From: Symbiodinium natans
Lineage: Eukaryota; Sar; Dinophyceae; Suessiales; Symbiodiniaceae
Reading direction: 5' to 3'
Length of the DNA stretch: 64,000 nucleotides
NCBI GenBank assembly: GCA_905221605.1
Contig: CAJNDS010002213.1
Location: forward strand, 1,266,934 to 1,330,933
Below the pieces are notes generated by a model. It had not been told where the DNA came from and made no database searches. It saw nothing but the letters and a program-made list of their open reading frames with translations. How positions within the stretch are numbered: position 1 is the first letter of the stretch; every line of letters begins with the position of its first letter. Both the position numbers and the translations under genes were made by a program. Positions 22,901 through 32,535 of the stretch are shown here, piece by piece.

Positions 22901-25669
22901 CCGAAACCCTACGATATAAGCCTCTCTGAGTTTTTTTTTGAGGGGGAGCTGAGGACTCCTTTTGTCCACCTCAACTACCCACGGCTCATCACCTCGATGT
23001 CCCCCTGCCGAGCGGCCGCACCCCGGCGGCTTGGGTGTCGGGCTTAGGGGTGAGGTTTTGTTTTTAGGGTTTAGGGTTTACCCGAAACCCTAAAGCTCAG
23101 GGGGTTACCGGCTTTACTGGGTTTTCTGGAGTTTACAGTTGGTTGGTTGGTTTAGGAGCAAACCACGCGTCCCCAACCCCATCCCAGACCCTCCCTAGAG
23201 CCCCCTCCCCGAAAAGAGACTTATAAAGGGCAACAAAGCTGTAATCTCTTAAGGGCTTCAGTGAAAGAGGATCGGCCATAGTGGTTCACGGAGTTTGGAG
23301 GGTTGGGCTGGGGCTCTTCGCCGCCTGCGCATGAGGGCTCGCGATCGCGATACAGTGGGCACCACGCAGGGTCACTTGTGTTTAGGATTCGGGGTAGCCT
23401 AGGACGCGCAGTAGGCCCTTATTTCCTTTTTTGGGGGCTTGGGGTTCCCTTGTGATCCCCTGAAACACCAAAAAGGGCACCCTTTTTATTCCTAGGTTAC
23501 TCCTGGGTCTAGTAGCTTCTCTAGACTCATCGCCAGCCCCAAGCTTTATGCGGCTAAGCCCCATCAGGTCTTTGCTCAGATTTTCGATCGGCCTCCGAAA
23601 CAGAGCCTTGTCCGGCAAAAAAGGGTTTAGGGGTGTTTAGGGTTTAGATCTCGGAGCCGAATCCCCTTAGCTAAAGCCACCCCGCCAGAGTTGCCCTAGG
23701 CCGGGGGAGGGGGGGGGTTGATCTGAAGGTCCTTCTTGGGGAACTCAGTAGGTTTCCTTGGGGCCGCGGGGGTTGATCTGACGGGAGCATGTTCCGGCGT
23801 TTGTGGCGAGGATTCGCGAAGAGCTTGCCACGAATGCAACCTGACAGTTTGGCACTCGTCGACTCTTCTTTGCCCAACCCCGTTGACTACGTACATTCTC
23901 TTCAACCCTAAACTCTCCAACTCTACTTGAACTTGATTGAACCCCAGAGTTAAGCCTGTACAGTTCAAGCCGCCCCAGACTCAAACCCGAGACTTAAACC
24001 CTGGTGAAACCCACAAGCCTCAGTCAACTCCCCAAGTCCCTCTTTGCCCGGCCCTGGACCCTAACCCTACCCCAAGCCTGGTGGAGCCTCGCCCTTTCCA
24101 ATACTCCTGAACACCCTAAGCACAGAACTCAATCCCCGCCCTAAGCACAGAACTGTGGGGGCTTCGGGTTTAGGGGTTTAGGGGGTTAGGGTTGAGGGCT
24201 TAAAGCCCTAAACCCTAAACCCTAAACCCACTGAGGGTTTAGGGTTGAAGGCTCACGGCTTTAGGCCTTAGGGTTTGGGGGTTAGGGTTTAGGGTTTAGG
24301 GGTTAGGGTTTAGGGTTTAGGGTGGTCCTTGTGGCCAACCTGCTCAGGAAACTGGGCTCCTATTGCTGCGCGCAGTTTCTGGTTTCGCGAGAGCGCATCC
24401 TTGCAAATCCTTTGGAGAGGCGGGGGGGCAGGGCTTTGGGGTTTAGAGGTTTAGGGGTTTAGGGGGAGGTTGAAGGAGGTTTGTAGCTGTTCCTAAACCC
24501 TGAAGGAGGTTTGGAGGTTCCTGAAACCCTGAAACACCCTAAGCCCGAAGCTCTGAGCTCTCAACACTAAGCCCCGAAGGCCGTCTGAGCTTCACAGATT
24601 CTAGTTTTTATGGGGTTGATCCCTAAACCCTAAACCCCAAACCCTAAACCATCAACCCTACACACGATCACCTCAGCAGCTTGTTCAATTGCATCGGGCG
24701 TCGGGAGTGTGGCTCTTGGTCTCCTTGACCTCCACGAAGGCATCAAAGCTTCATAGGGGTTCTTACGGGACGGGGGCTTCAAGTGGGGTAGGTACCGAGG
24801 AAACCTTAGGGAAGCTCAGGGAGCCTTCGGGAGTAGTAGGGAGTATTCGGGAGCCTTGGGTTACATGCCCCCCTTGAGGAACCCTATAAAAGCTGCAAAG
24901 CCCTAAAGCCTGTAGGCCCTAATCCCTACATCTAGGGTTGGAGCCATGGGCCCTTCGTATGGCCCCCTCACCCTTGTGTATAGTGTTGAAAAGGTTACAT
25001 AACAGGGGACCCAAATTAAGCGCCCGTACTTCGGATCCCCTACTAAAGCCCATAAACGCAAGAGGCCCTTCTAAGCCCGCAAGTAAACACTAAGCGGGTC
25101 AAGGCACATGTGACATGGGGCGTGCTAGTAGACGAGACTCTTTAAAGACAAGTTCTCCTCTCCTAAGAATCTTGTACACACGCCTTTAAATCAGTTCTAT
25201 ACGCAACATCAGCGGGTTTAGGTTGTTAAGCCCCGAAACCTTGTACGGACACACCTCCTTGAAGGTTCATGATTATTTAGAAGAAGCGTCTATAAGTATG
25301 GTAACAATCGTTATAACCCTTATCTAGGGTCATTAGAACCCTACTTGTCAGCAGCCACGAACCTCCAATCTGGCTGGTTCTTTGTCGCGAATGAGGGAAT
25401 GAGGTACCCTATAGAATCCCTTAAAGGGGTTTACGACAACAGGGGACTCTAAATATAGACCCCCAAATAGTAGGATTCTTTTTCATAAGGACCCCAATAA
25501 GGTACTTCTTTTATCGGAAACCCCCCACATAGGGCCCTCATCCCCTCATTCTCAGTATGAGAACCAGCGGCCCAAGTGCAGGTACGAGCGAATGCAGCGG
25601 ATGCTGTTCAGCGATTCGCCGCCTGAGTGCCTGGGGGGTGGACTTGGAGTCCCTGAACCTCCCAGCTAA
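19962..25669 (+). CDS. DUF3431-like protein, multi-exon gene spanning telomeric introns
   Basis: Exons read in order: 19962 or 20007-20099 (VHLVVCHCRESLDWLNG); 20451-20543 (VFIYEKCNYDTDTSE); 21199-21286 (GLRRDECSGYLKHLIEHYD); 22068-22115 (YTLFFQADAADHMHWG); 22569-22629 (YLSLVTKAIEQRSLAQLS); 22954-23034 (FVHLNYPRLITSMSPCRAA); 24348-about 24423 (GSYCCAQFLVSRERILANPL); 25556-25669 (YENQRPKCRYERMQRMLF, then TAA). This order matches what I know of DUF3431 proteins: LVV-x-C/R-x-E-x-L-x-WL, IYEKC, R-D/E-x-x-x-YL, the TLFxQ-x-D-x-x-H block, HLN-x-x-R, and AQFxVSRERI. The family is of unknown function. Five junctions join in phase: GC-AG at 20544/21198, GT at 21287, GC at 22116, GT at 22630 and GT at 23035. 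The 5' start and the piece between 23035 and 24347 are unresolved. Introns contain TTTAGGG arrays and hairpin elements. Confidence 0.72.
21664..21750. repeat. TA / TTTA microsatellite in an intron
   Basis: A run of TATATA followed by tandem TTTA (TTTATTTATTTA). It lies within the intron between the third and fourth DUF3431-like exons. Confidence 0.9.
23409..23511. mobile_element. Hairpin element of a second subfamily, copy 1
   Basis: It shares GGCCCTTATTTCCTT, GGGGTTCCCTT, CCAAAAAGGG and the right end ATTCC(T/C)AGGTTACTCCTGGGTCT with 32432-32535. The same overall plan (G-rich core GGGTT...GGGTTCCCTT, right end with CCTAG or CCCAG) appears in the 101-bp family. Confidence 0.6.
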
Positions 25670-25685
25670 ACCCTAAACCCTACAC

Positions 25686-25786
25686 CTAGATCAGTGTTAG
25701 GGATCCTTTTTACTTTTTGGGTTATGGGCTTTCTTGTATTTGAACAAAAAGGATCCTTTTTTCTTCCTAGGGGAACAGGGATTAAG
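25686..25786. mobile_element. 101-bp hairpin element, copy 2
   Basis: Identical over 101 bp to 17992-18092. It begins 17 bp after the stop codon of the DUF3431-like gene model. The right end contains TTTTTTCTTCCTAG, which resembles a 3' splice site. Confidence 0.8.
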
Positions 25787-26027
25787 ACACCCAACACCCT
25801 ACACCCTGCAGACCCTAGACCCTAGACTTCGGAACCTGGGCCTTCGACCCCCGAAAGCAAAAGAGTGCGAATGCTGGTTTGGTTCGTACGAAGACCCGAA
25901 GACGGCAACAGAAAATAGCAGGTTCCCGCGAATCCTATCACTTCTGCCTCTCAGAGGTGCCACGATATCCCCGGGCATTCCACCCTGCGCCCTGGGCGGC
26001 AGAAGAATTGCGAGGGTTCTGTTCCCA

Positions 26028-26086
26028 GGTTTAGGGTTTAGGGTTTAGGGTTTAGGGTTTAGGGTTTAGGGTTTAGGGTTTGCCGG
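26028..26086 (+). repeat. Interstitial telomeric repeat
   Basis: About eight TTTAGGG units. An open frame at 25800-26010 (with KECECWFGSYEDPK near 25858) lies just upstream and may be another exon. Confidence 0.9.
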
Positions 26087-26234
26087 GTTTAGGGTTTAGG
26101 GGGCTCCGGGGCTTCGATGGTTTATTCCTTACGGTGTCCGGGGCTTAATTTCATGGACGCAACAATCAGCAGCCCCCCCCCCCCCCAAAAAAAAAAAAAA
26201 AGTAAAGAGCGTTGGCCCTGGCACGCGCCTTAGC

Positions 26235-26237
26235 ATG

Positions 26238-26268
<31 letters not shown>

Positions 26269-26286
26269 ATCTATATATATATATAC
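26235..26286. repeat. (GA)n and (TA)n microsatellite
   Basis: A GAGAGA block passes into TATATATA, ahead of the zinc-ribbon-like gene. Confidence 0.95.
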
Positions 26287-26526
26287 GTAAGAGGGACCTC
26301 CATGTATAATGTGACGTGGCTCCTTTCTGTATTAAAAGTGTTAATAGTTTAAACTTTCAAAAAGCCTACCCGACTATTATAGCTATTAGCATGCGCGAAG
26401 TTCTGTTCTGCTCAAAAACTGTTTCACCCCGCTCCTTTTGTTGTTGCTTGCACGCCTAAGGTCAGCAGTTTTGGACTTGAACACAAGAGTAAATGCTATC
26501 CATTTTGCTAGCTGCTTTGAGGCGAC

Positions 26527-27204
26527 ATGGGCAAGAACAGCGTCCCGCCGCATACGAAGTGAACGAAGAATAGGCGAGCTATGGCTCCGCTCTCATTTTT
26601 TCTTTCAGCAGGTGCGAACCTGCATGTTGACATCTTGCAGTTAAGGAATTCCAACAGCAGCTGAAGCAGAACCAGCAGGAACAGGCCATGCGCATCTATA
26701 TAGGTGCTTCTACAAAGGTTAAGCATTAGTGCTGATTTGCTAGTCCACGCCGTCGGCTTCGTCTACCGCACAGGCAATGCTCATGTTCTTGCTTTAAGAA
26801 ATTTAATACCTTTATGCTGAAGGCCAAACCCATCTTGACCGTCAAGAAGCCGAAGAAAAAGGTGCCCTTCGCCATGACGAAGGCTGACCTATTCACATGT
26901 TGATGCTTGTTCGTCTTGTTTGTCTCCTCAGGTAACGCCCATGGCCTCCTACCGCGCCAAGAAAGAGCTCTGGCGATGACCTTGTTTTTTACTCAATGAG
27001 TCTTGTAGATGTGGTCGTTTTCTGAGGCACAACAAGAACTGGAGGAACCCGCTGACGCTCTGCGAAGCCTGTGGAGACGCCATTCTGGGCAGCACCGTTG
27101 CAAGGCAGCCGCCGGAGGAGTCACTCGTGCTGCTCGGGCGCAAGCTCGCGGGCATTAACATTGGCTGGCACTCAGCCCTTATGCTGCCATTGAAGCCCCT
27201 GTAA
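26527..27204 (+). CDS. Small multi-exon gene ending in a CxC...CxxC zinc-ribbon-like segment
   Basis: Model: exon 1 26527-26560 (ATG; MGKNSVPPHTK), exon 2 26641-26705 (KEFQQQLKQNQQEQAMRI), exon 3 26799-about 26871 (FNTFMLKAKPILTVKKPKKK then VPFAMTK), last exon 27001-27204 with TAA (SCRCGRFLRHNKNWRN, then PLTLCEACGD and PPEESLVLLGRKLAG). Exons 1-2 join with a GA-AG intron and exons 2-3 with a GC-AG intron, both in frame. The third intron is GC-AG or GA-AG; a further small exon at 26942 (VTPMASYRAK) may be included. The lysine cluster KKPKKK could be a nuclear signal. Four Cys spaced C-x-C-x(20)-C-x-x-C suggest zinc binding. No named family is recognised. This is one of the few island genes free of TTTAGGG in its introns. 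Confidence 0.5.
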
Positions 27205-27425
27205 ACGGCTGCTTGCAGTTGGACAAGTGCCTGTCGCAATGCTGACGGTGCTTGTTTCATGGGTCGTGTTTGAGATGTGTTGCTCTTCCCGCCAAGTATA
27301 TAGTCATCGCACGTGTAACGGAGTTGTCTCTGCAGAAAAGAAGCCCTCAGTAGTGCTCACTTTCGATTCGCTGAGAGTCTTCGCGAGAGATAGTAGAATG
27401 AAGTGAGAAGGCAAGCAGATACCAG

Positions 27426-27557
27426 GTTGCAAAGCGCTCTCCCGATCAACCCACAGATGCAGTCAGGCATTTTATCAAAGATTTGACAGGAGCGATGCCA
27501 CGGGAGCGAAAGATGCCGCGCCAGGGAAGTACCTACAACTCCGGGAAATCGGACTAA
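27426..27557 (+). CDS. Terminal exon candidate
   Basis: After GATACCAG the frame reads VAKRSPDQPTDAVRHFIKDL then TGAMPRERKMPRQGSTYNS, and ends GKSD with TAA. The opposite strand is also open (27357-27686), but the + frame has more protein-like composition and a stop in a sensible place. The product is unrecognised. Confidence 0.4.
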   Translation, partial: VAKRSPDQPTDAVRHFIKDLTGAMPRERKMPRQGSTYNSGKSD

Positions 27558-27889
27558 CAAGTGCTCCCGATTTCCAGTAACACCCAGGTGCATGTGTAGA
27601 GCAGGAAAGTATAGGGTCCTGCTGCTTATGTTTTTGCCCCTATCTTTCGTCGTCCTAATTTGGCCGCGTCCATTGCCCGTCTCCACTTCCAGTAGTCATA
27701 CGCTTGTCTCACGACAAGCTCGAGAGCACGCGTGTCACAGTGTAAGCTTCAAGCTTACGACGTTTGCGAATGGCTCAAGAAATGCGCGGCGGGTGCTGGA
27801 GTGAGGGTTTAGGAGGAATCCTAAACCCTGAACCTTAAGCCCCAAGCCTTGAACCCTAAACACTGCTGACAACCCAGATAATAAACCCT

Positions 27890-28190
27890 GATCGTTTTTG
27901 AGCCGAAATCTGGAATTGCTTGTGCACACGTTCGCCGAGGCTTTCGACGCCGACTCTGTCATTCGTGGCACGCAACGCAGCGCAAACTGGCCGCGGGTTG
28001 TGGCTACTTGCGGCAGCGTGTCACCTTCGATGACATTCAACCTCCTCACGTCGCGTCGCCCGAACTGCTGGAGTTGTTTGCTGGTAATCCTCGAAGCGAT
28101 ACTCGCATTTGTCGCTTGCTTCAGGTACTGAGGAATGACCCTGCGCCGCGCGCAAAAATTTATTGCTTGGCTAAGGCAGCGGACGAAATC
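27890..28190 (+). CDS. Coding fragment, possibly frameshifted
   Basis: Two adjacent + frames look coding: NLELLVHTFAEAFDADSV (about 27900-27990) and TFDDIQPPHVASPELLELF then RICRLLQVLRNDPAPRAK (about 28020-28170). They are offset by one base, so there is an unseen intron or a frameshift near 28000. No family is recognised. Confidence 0.35.
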
Positions 28191-28526
28191 AGGGTGGTGT
28201 GGCTGCTGCTGTTGCTGCGGTTGTTCTTGAGGTTCCCCTTGGCGGCGCCGTTGTTGCTGCGGTCGTATCTGAGGTTTTCGAGGTAGCCCATGTGAAGGCG
28301 CGACTCGAATAGATGATCTTGAAAAAAATGAATGGACCCTAAGCCTTAAACCCTAGACGCCTCAAAAAGGACTTAGGCTGGGGGCGGCGACCGAAGGGCG
28401 GCGGCGGCCCTAAGCGCCGTAAAGCAAAGCCTCGTCAACCCTAAGCCATGAAGGAAGCCTTAAACCTAAACCCTATATCTTGTATGTGAATTAAGCCGTT
28501 AAGCCGTTAACAGACCCTGAAGGTCC

Positions 28527-29052
28527 ATGCCACTGACACAAAAGAAAGCTCAAGAAGCTACGACAGACCGGATCACGCGAGCTACTCGAATCAGTTGGCT
28601 CGTCTGTTTTGCCAAGGTGTTTGACGTTTCTGGAACAAGACACGCGGTTACAAGCGTTCGTGCCCTTGGCGACAAAGCCCAAAACACTGCTATTTACAGC
28701 GTTTTTTCTTCTCTATACAACATATTGGGGAACAAGACGCGTTCACATGCACTCATGCCTTTGGCGAAAATGCCACAGCCCTGGTCTTTGCAGCATGTTT
28801 GCCTCTCTGTACACAGTTGCGCCTTTTTTGTACAACATAAGCACAAGAACGCTGTGCGCAGTGTTTTCTCTCGAAAACATCGTCGTGTGCATTTCGCGCT
28901 CGCGAGCACCGAACCCATGGTGCCTTGTGATTTTGACAATAGTCGAAATGAGTCCCGCGGATGCGACACACAAAAGCCTCGAATTTGTTGCGTTTTCCCG
29001 TGTCCGACTGCAACGTCACTCGCGCAAGACACGCGGGTCCGCAATCCTGGAC
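28527..29052 (+). CDS. ORF over a degenerate ~97-bp repeat
   Basis: The frame is open from an ATG at 28527 for about 175 codons before running into TTTAGGG at 29053. Blocks starting GGAACAAGAC at 28632 and 28729, with shared TGCC(C/T)TTGGCGA, show a diverged ~97-bp direct repeat. Further partial matches lie near 28850 and 29020. All three + frames and the - strand are open for long stretches. This is typical of a repeat rather than a conserved protein, so coding status is doubtful. Confidence 0.25.
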
Positions 29053-29894
29053 GTTTAGGGTTTAGGGTTTATAACGGGTTTAGGGTTCCGTGCATCCAGG
29101 CCTGCAGACCTGAACTACGGTCCAAACACAGGCCCCCTTCTTCGCCGAAGCCCCAAAGAATCTTTGCATCTTCCGACTCAGTGCCTGAAAACATCGACAT
29201 ATTTCCACAAAAGGGGTACCCCTTCAGCCCCCTTAAACGGACCCCCAAAAAGGGTACCCCTATTTTGAGATTTTTATAATGAGAAAACCCCCATCGGTTT
29301 CCTCTGCGAGCCCTAGGCCCCAGTGGCCCTGGTGCATCTCGCTAGAATCTTGTTCTGCCGACGCCGTGGAGCCCTAAGGCCTAAACTAAACCCTAAATTT
29401 TGAACCCCTCCAAACCTTAAATCCTAAACCCTCTAAACTCTAAATCATATAAACCCGAAACTTAGGGACTGGATAGGTAAAGTTGAACTTTTTTGATTAT
29501 ATAGAACCCTATTGTATGGAAAAGGTTAACCATTTTTGGGCTAGGGTAATCAGCCCCTAAGACAACATCTCAAACAACACCCCTGACCTCAACTTTTCAA
29601 ACAAACCCTAATCCCTAAACCCTAAATAGTCACCCCTAACCTCGACTTTTAAAACCCGAAGAGTCGGCTTTAGCACTTTCAGGTGCCTCATGTTCGAGGC
29701 CTCGCAGGGCTCAGGGCCTAGGGCTTAGGGTTTAGGGTTTGGGGTTTGGGGTTTAGGGTTTAGGGTTTGGGGTTTGGGGTTTAGGGTTAGGAGGTGAGGG
29801 TTGAGGGTTTAGGGCTGAGGAAGTTCGAGTTCCTGCAGGGCACCTTGAGGGCCGCAAGCCTCAAAGAACCGACGTGGACCTCACCAAGATTCTA

Positions 29895-30020
29895 GGGTTT
29901 AGGGTTTAGGGTTTAGGGTTTAGGGTTTAGGGTTTAGGGTTAGGGTTTAGGGTTTAGGGCTCAGGGCTTAGGGCTTAGGGTTTAGGGCCTAAGGGTTAAG
30001 GGTTTAGGGTTTAGGGTTTG
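29895..30020 (+). repeat. Interstitial telomeric repeat
   Basis: About eight canonical TTTAGGG units, then GGGCTTA variants to about 30020. A possible exon just upstream (about 29828-29885, KFEFLQGTLRAASLKEP) is not bounded. Confidence 0.9.
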
Positions 30021-30201
30021 GGTCCACGGCCGACCCTTAAGCCTTAACCTCTCAAGCCCTGTGCTGCCTCAGAGCTCTGAATCCCCAAACCCTGCACCCC
30101 TGAACCCTAACCCTAAACCCTTAGGCCCTAAACCCTAAACCCTAAAAACCCTAAACCCTAAACCCCTACTCCTGCCTTTTTTGGCCGCGTACCCCTGGGA
30201 G

Positions 30202-30288
30202 GTTTATTGGCATGTCCTGTTCGGGGAGGAGGATGTTCTACCCTACCGGTCGGAGAACACCGCCTTACAGCTTCTTCCGCAGCACTGA
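30202..30288 (+). CDS. Terminal exon candidate
   Basis: After ACCCCTGGGAG, 28 codons in phase 0 read VYWHVLFGEEDVLPYRSE then NTALQLLPQH and end at TGA. It is flanked by telomeric sequence upstream. The product is unrecognised. Confidence 0.5.
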   Translation, partial: VYWHVLFGEEDVLPYRSENTALQLLPQH

Positions 30289-30553
30289 GATGATCCCAAA
30301 GGGTGCAGGTGACATAGTTTCGGGCCTAGGGTCTCATACTTCGTGTTTAGGGTTTAGTCTCCAGGGTAGTTTAGGGTTTGGGGTTTAACAATTCGGGCTT
30401 GGGGAAGTTTAGGGTTGGGGTTTGCTGAGTAAGTTTCAGGGTTGGGCAAAGAAATCTCGCCACGTTGTGTGGCAGGCACGTCTTATGTGGAAGCTCAAAC
30501 ATTGCGGTGCGTACTTCAACTATCCCACTCTTGGTTTAGGGGCTAGGGTTTAG

Positions 30554-30690
30554 TTCTTCTGGTGCAAGACCGGCACGGCTATCATCTACGCAACTGTTCA
30601 TCGCTACTAAGGTTGTTCTTGAGGATCCGCGATCTTGAGAACGAGTCGCAGCTGCTGCGGAATTTAGAGCGAGCAGATGCCGCCGGCTGA
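30554..30690 (+). CDS. Terminal exon candidate with a telomeric acceptor
   Basis: The acceptor is GGGTTTAG, a telomeric unit. The frame reads LLVQDRHGYHLRNCSSLL, RLFLRIRDLENESQLLR and NLERADAAG, ending in TGA. A second frame (FFWCKTGTAIIYATVHRY) is open over the first 54 bases, so the 5' part is ambiguous. Confidence 0.45.
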
Positions 30691-31052
30691 TCAGGTTATT
30701 CTTCAGGTCTCGCGAAGACCCCCAACACACAAAAAGGCCCTGTCCTTCAACCCCTTCCATGCCATCAGGCGGCACATTACTTAAGGAGTGTAATACTGTG
30801 GGGCATATTAAGGGTACCCTAAACCCTAAACCCTAAAGACTTTTGAGACATGCCCATGGGTCTTCAGAGGGTCTAACACCTTCAAACCCCTCGAGTCTGC
30901 GAAGCTCCTCTTCCCTCAATCTCCCCGAACTCTGGCCCTCAGCCCTTGAACCCTTGCACCCTTTAAAGCCTTAAACCCTCAGCCCCTAAACCCTGAACCC
31001 CTAACAAAACTCTAAACCCCTAATTATTTTACCCCCCCCCTTTGACTCCCAG

Positions 31053-31150
31053 GTATTTGCCGCCGGGCTCCGTCTATCTTCAGCTTTCCTCCGAGCGGAC
31101 ATGAGTGGCAGATGCACACGGGAAAAAAGCGGCCGCAGAACGCATCGTGG
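31053..31150 (+). CDS. Exon candidate, frame ambiguous
   Basis: A pyrimidine-rich acceptor (ACCCCCCCCCTTTGACTCCCAG) is followed either by YLPPGSVYLQLSSERT with TGA, or by an open frame VFAAGLRLSSAFLRADM. Either could be real. Confidence 0.3.
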
Positions 31151-31840
31151 GCTTTCTAAAGGGTTTTAGGGCTTTAGGCTTTAGGGTTTAGGGTCCTGCT
31201 CTCATACCCCAAAGCCGTAAATGTCGTTTGCGATGACTTTGCCTTCGATTCTGGTATTGTGGAAATACCCCTTAGGGATTAGAGCGTAGGGTTCAGGGTG
31301 CTGGACAGGCCCGTAAACCCAAAACCCGATGAATGTCACGAATCAAGTATATAGCAGCCCACACCACGGCCCGAAACTCCAAGGCCCCCGCCCCCTCACA
31401 GAACCTCCCAATCCCCAAGACCCTTGCAAACCCCTGAAACCCCCAACGACCCTCCCCCCGCCCAAAAAAAAAAACACACCCCAAACCCCAAAATGCCCCA
31501 AAACACGCAAACAACTGCCCTAAACCCTAAACCCTGAGCCCTGAACCCTAACCCTAAACCCCCACGGCGCCAGGTTTAGGGATGGTCGACTCGCAGCAGG
31601 AGGCGTCTCTTTTGGGGGGGTCGTACGAGCAGCTCCAAGGGAGCTGTTGCTTTGAGCCTCCCAAGAGTCCTCATAAACCCTAAGCCCTGTCTAGGGTTCG
31701 GGTTTAGGGTTTCGGGTTTAGGGTTTAGGGTTCAGGGTTTGCGGGTTTGGGGTTTAGGGCTTGGGGTTTTGGGACCGACCCTATGAGACCTACAAACCCG
31801 ACCCCCCCCCCCCTCAACCCTAAACCCCGAACGACCAAAG

Positions 31841-31945
31841 CTATGCCTTCAATAGCATTGGCGCGGGGGCTCTTGTTATGATGCCAGGACTGCAGATGAT
31901 ACCACAAGGTCTCACGCACGTCCGTTGGGGCTCAGGCGGTTCAAG
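31841..31945 (+). CDS. Exon candidate with donor GTTTAGGG
   Basis: Thirty-four codons (phase 2 to 2) read YAFNSIGAGALVMMPGLQ then MIPQGLTHVRWGSGGS. The acceptor ACGACCAAAG follows a poly-C tract, and the intron begins GTTTAGGGTG. The product is unrecognised. Confidence 0.5.
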
Positions 31946-32326
31946 GTTTAGGGTGTAGGGATTTAGAGTTTACGCGTACATCTGGTGCCATTTGCGAGGC
32001 TTTCAGGGTTTCAGAAAGCAGCACGCAATAAACGCCCCGACACGTTAACGAGTGAGCCCTTCCAAATATCATGGCCTAAACATCATGTGAGACCCTGGAA
32101 GCCGTAGTCCCTACAAATCCTCCCTATAAACCCTCTAAACTCCAGAAACCCTATAGACCCCTCCAAACCCTAGGTCGGGTTCGGGGGTCACTGGCTTAGG
32201 GCACCTAAAGTCCCCAAAACAGGTTTGGCCCTTCAGGGTTTAGGGGGTTTGGGTTTTCGGGTCTTTTGGGCGTGTGGAGTTTTGGGGTTGGATTTGGGGT
32301 TTGGGGCTCCCCGCCCGCTGCCCATC

Positions 32327-32413
32327 GAAGAGGCCGCCGTCGTCGAAGTCCCGGCGGCCTTCCGCTGTTTGTGTGGTCGACCCTTCCGCCTCTCGAGGCT
32401 TCTGGAGAGTGGG
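32327..32413 (+). CDS. Exon candidate with Cys pair
   Basis: The frame EEAAVVEVPAAFRCLCGRPF continues RLSRLLESG and abuts a hairpin element at about 32414, with a GA or later donor. The start is uncertain. Confidence 0.4.
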
Positions 32414-32431
32414 GATATTCTAGGACCCCGG

Positions 32432-32535
32432 AGTGGGCCCTTATTTCCTTATTTTTTGGGGGGTTGGGGTTCCCTTATTTTCCCCTTGTAACCAAAAAGG
32501 GTACCCTGTTTATTCCCAGGTTACCCCTGGGTCTC
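32432..32535. mobile_element. Hairpin element of a second subfamily, copy 2
   Basis: Diverged copy of 23409-23511, sharing GGGCCCTTATTTCCTTA, GGGGTTCCCTTA, CCAAAAAGGGTACCCT and CCCCTGGGTCT. It directly follows a coding-like island. Confidence 0.6.

Noticed and set aside
27357-27686. 109-codon - strand ORF
   Set aside because: It overlaps a + strand segment with a more protein-like composition and a plausible acceptor and stop.
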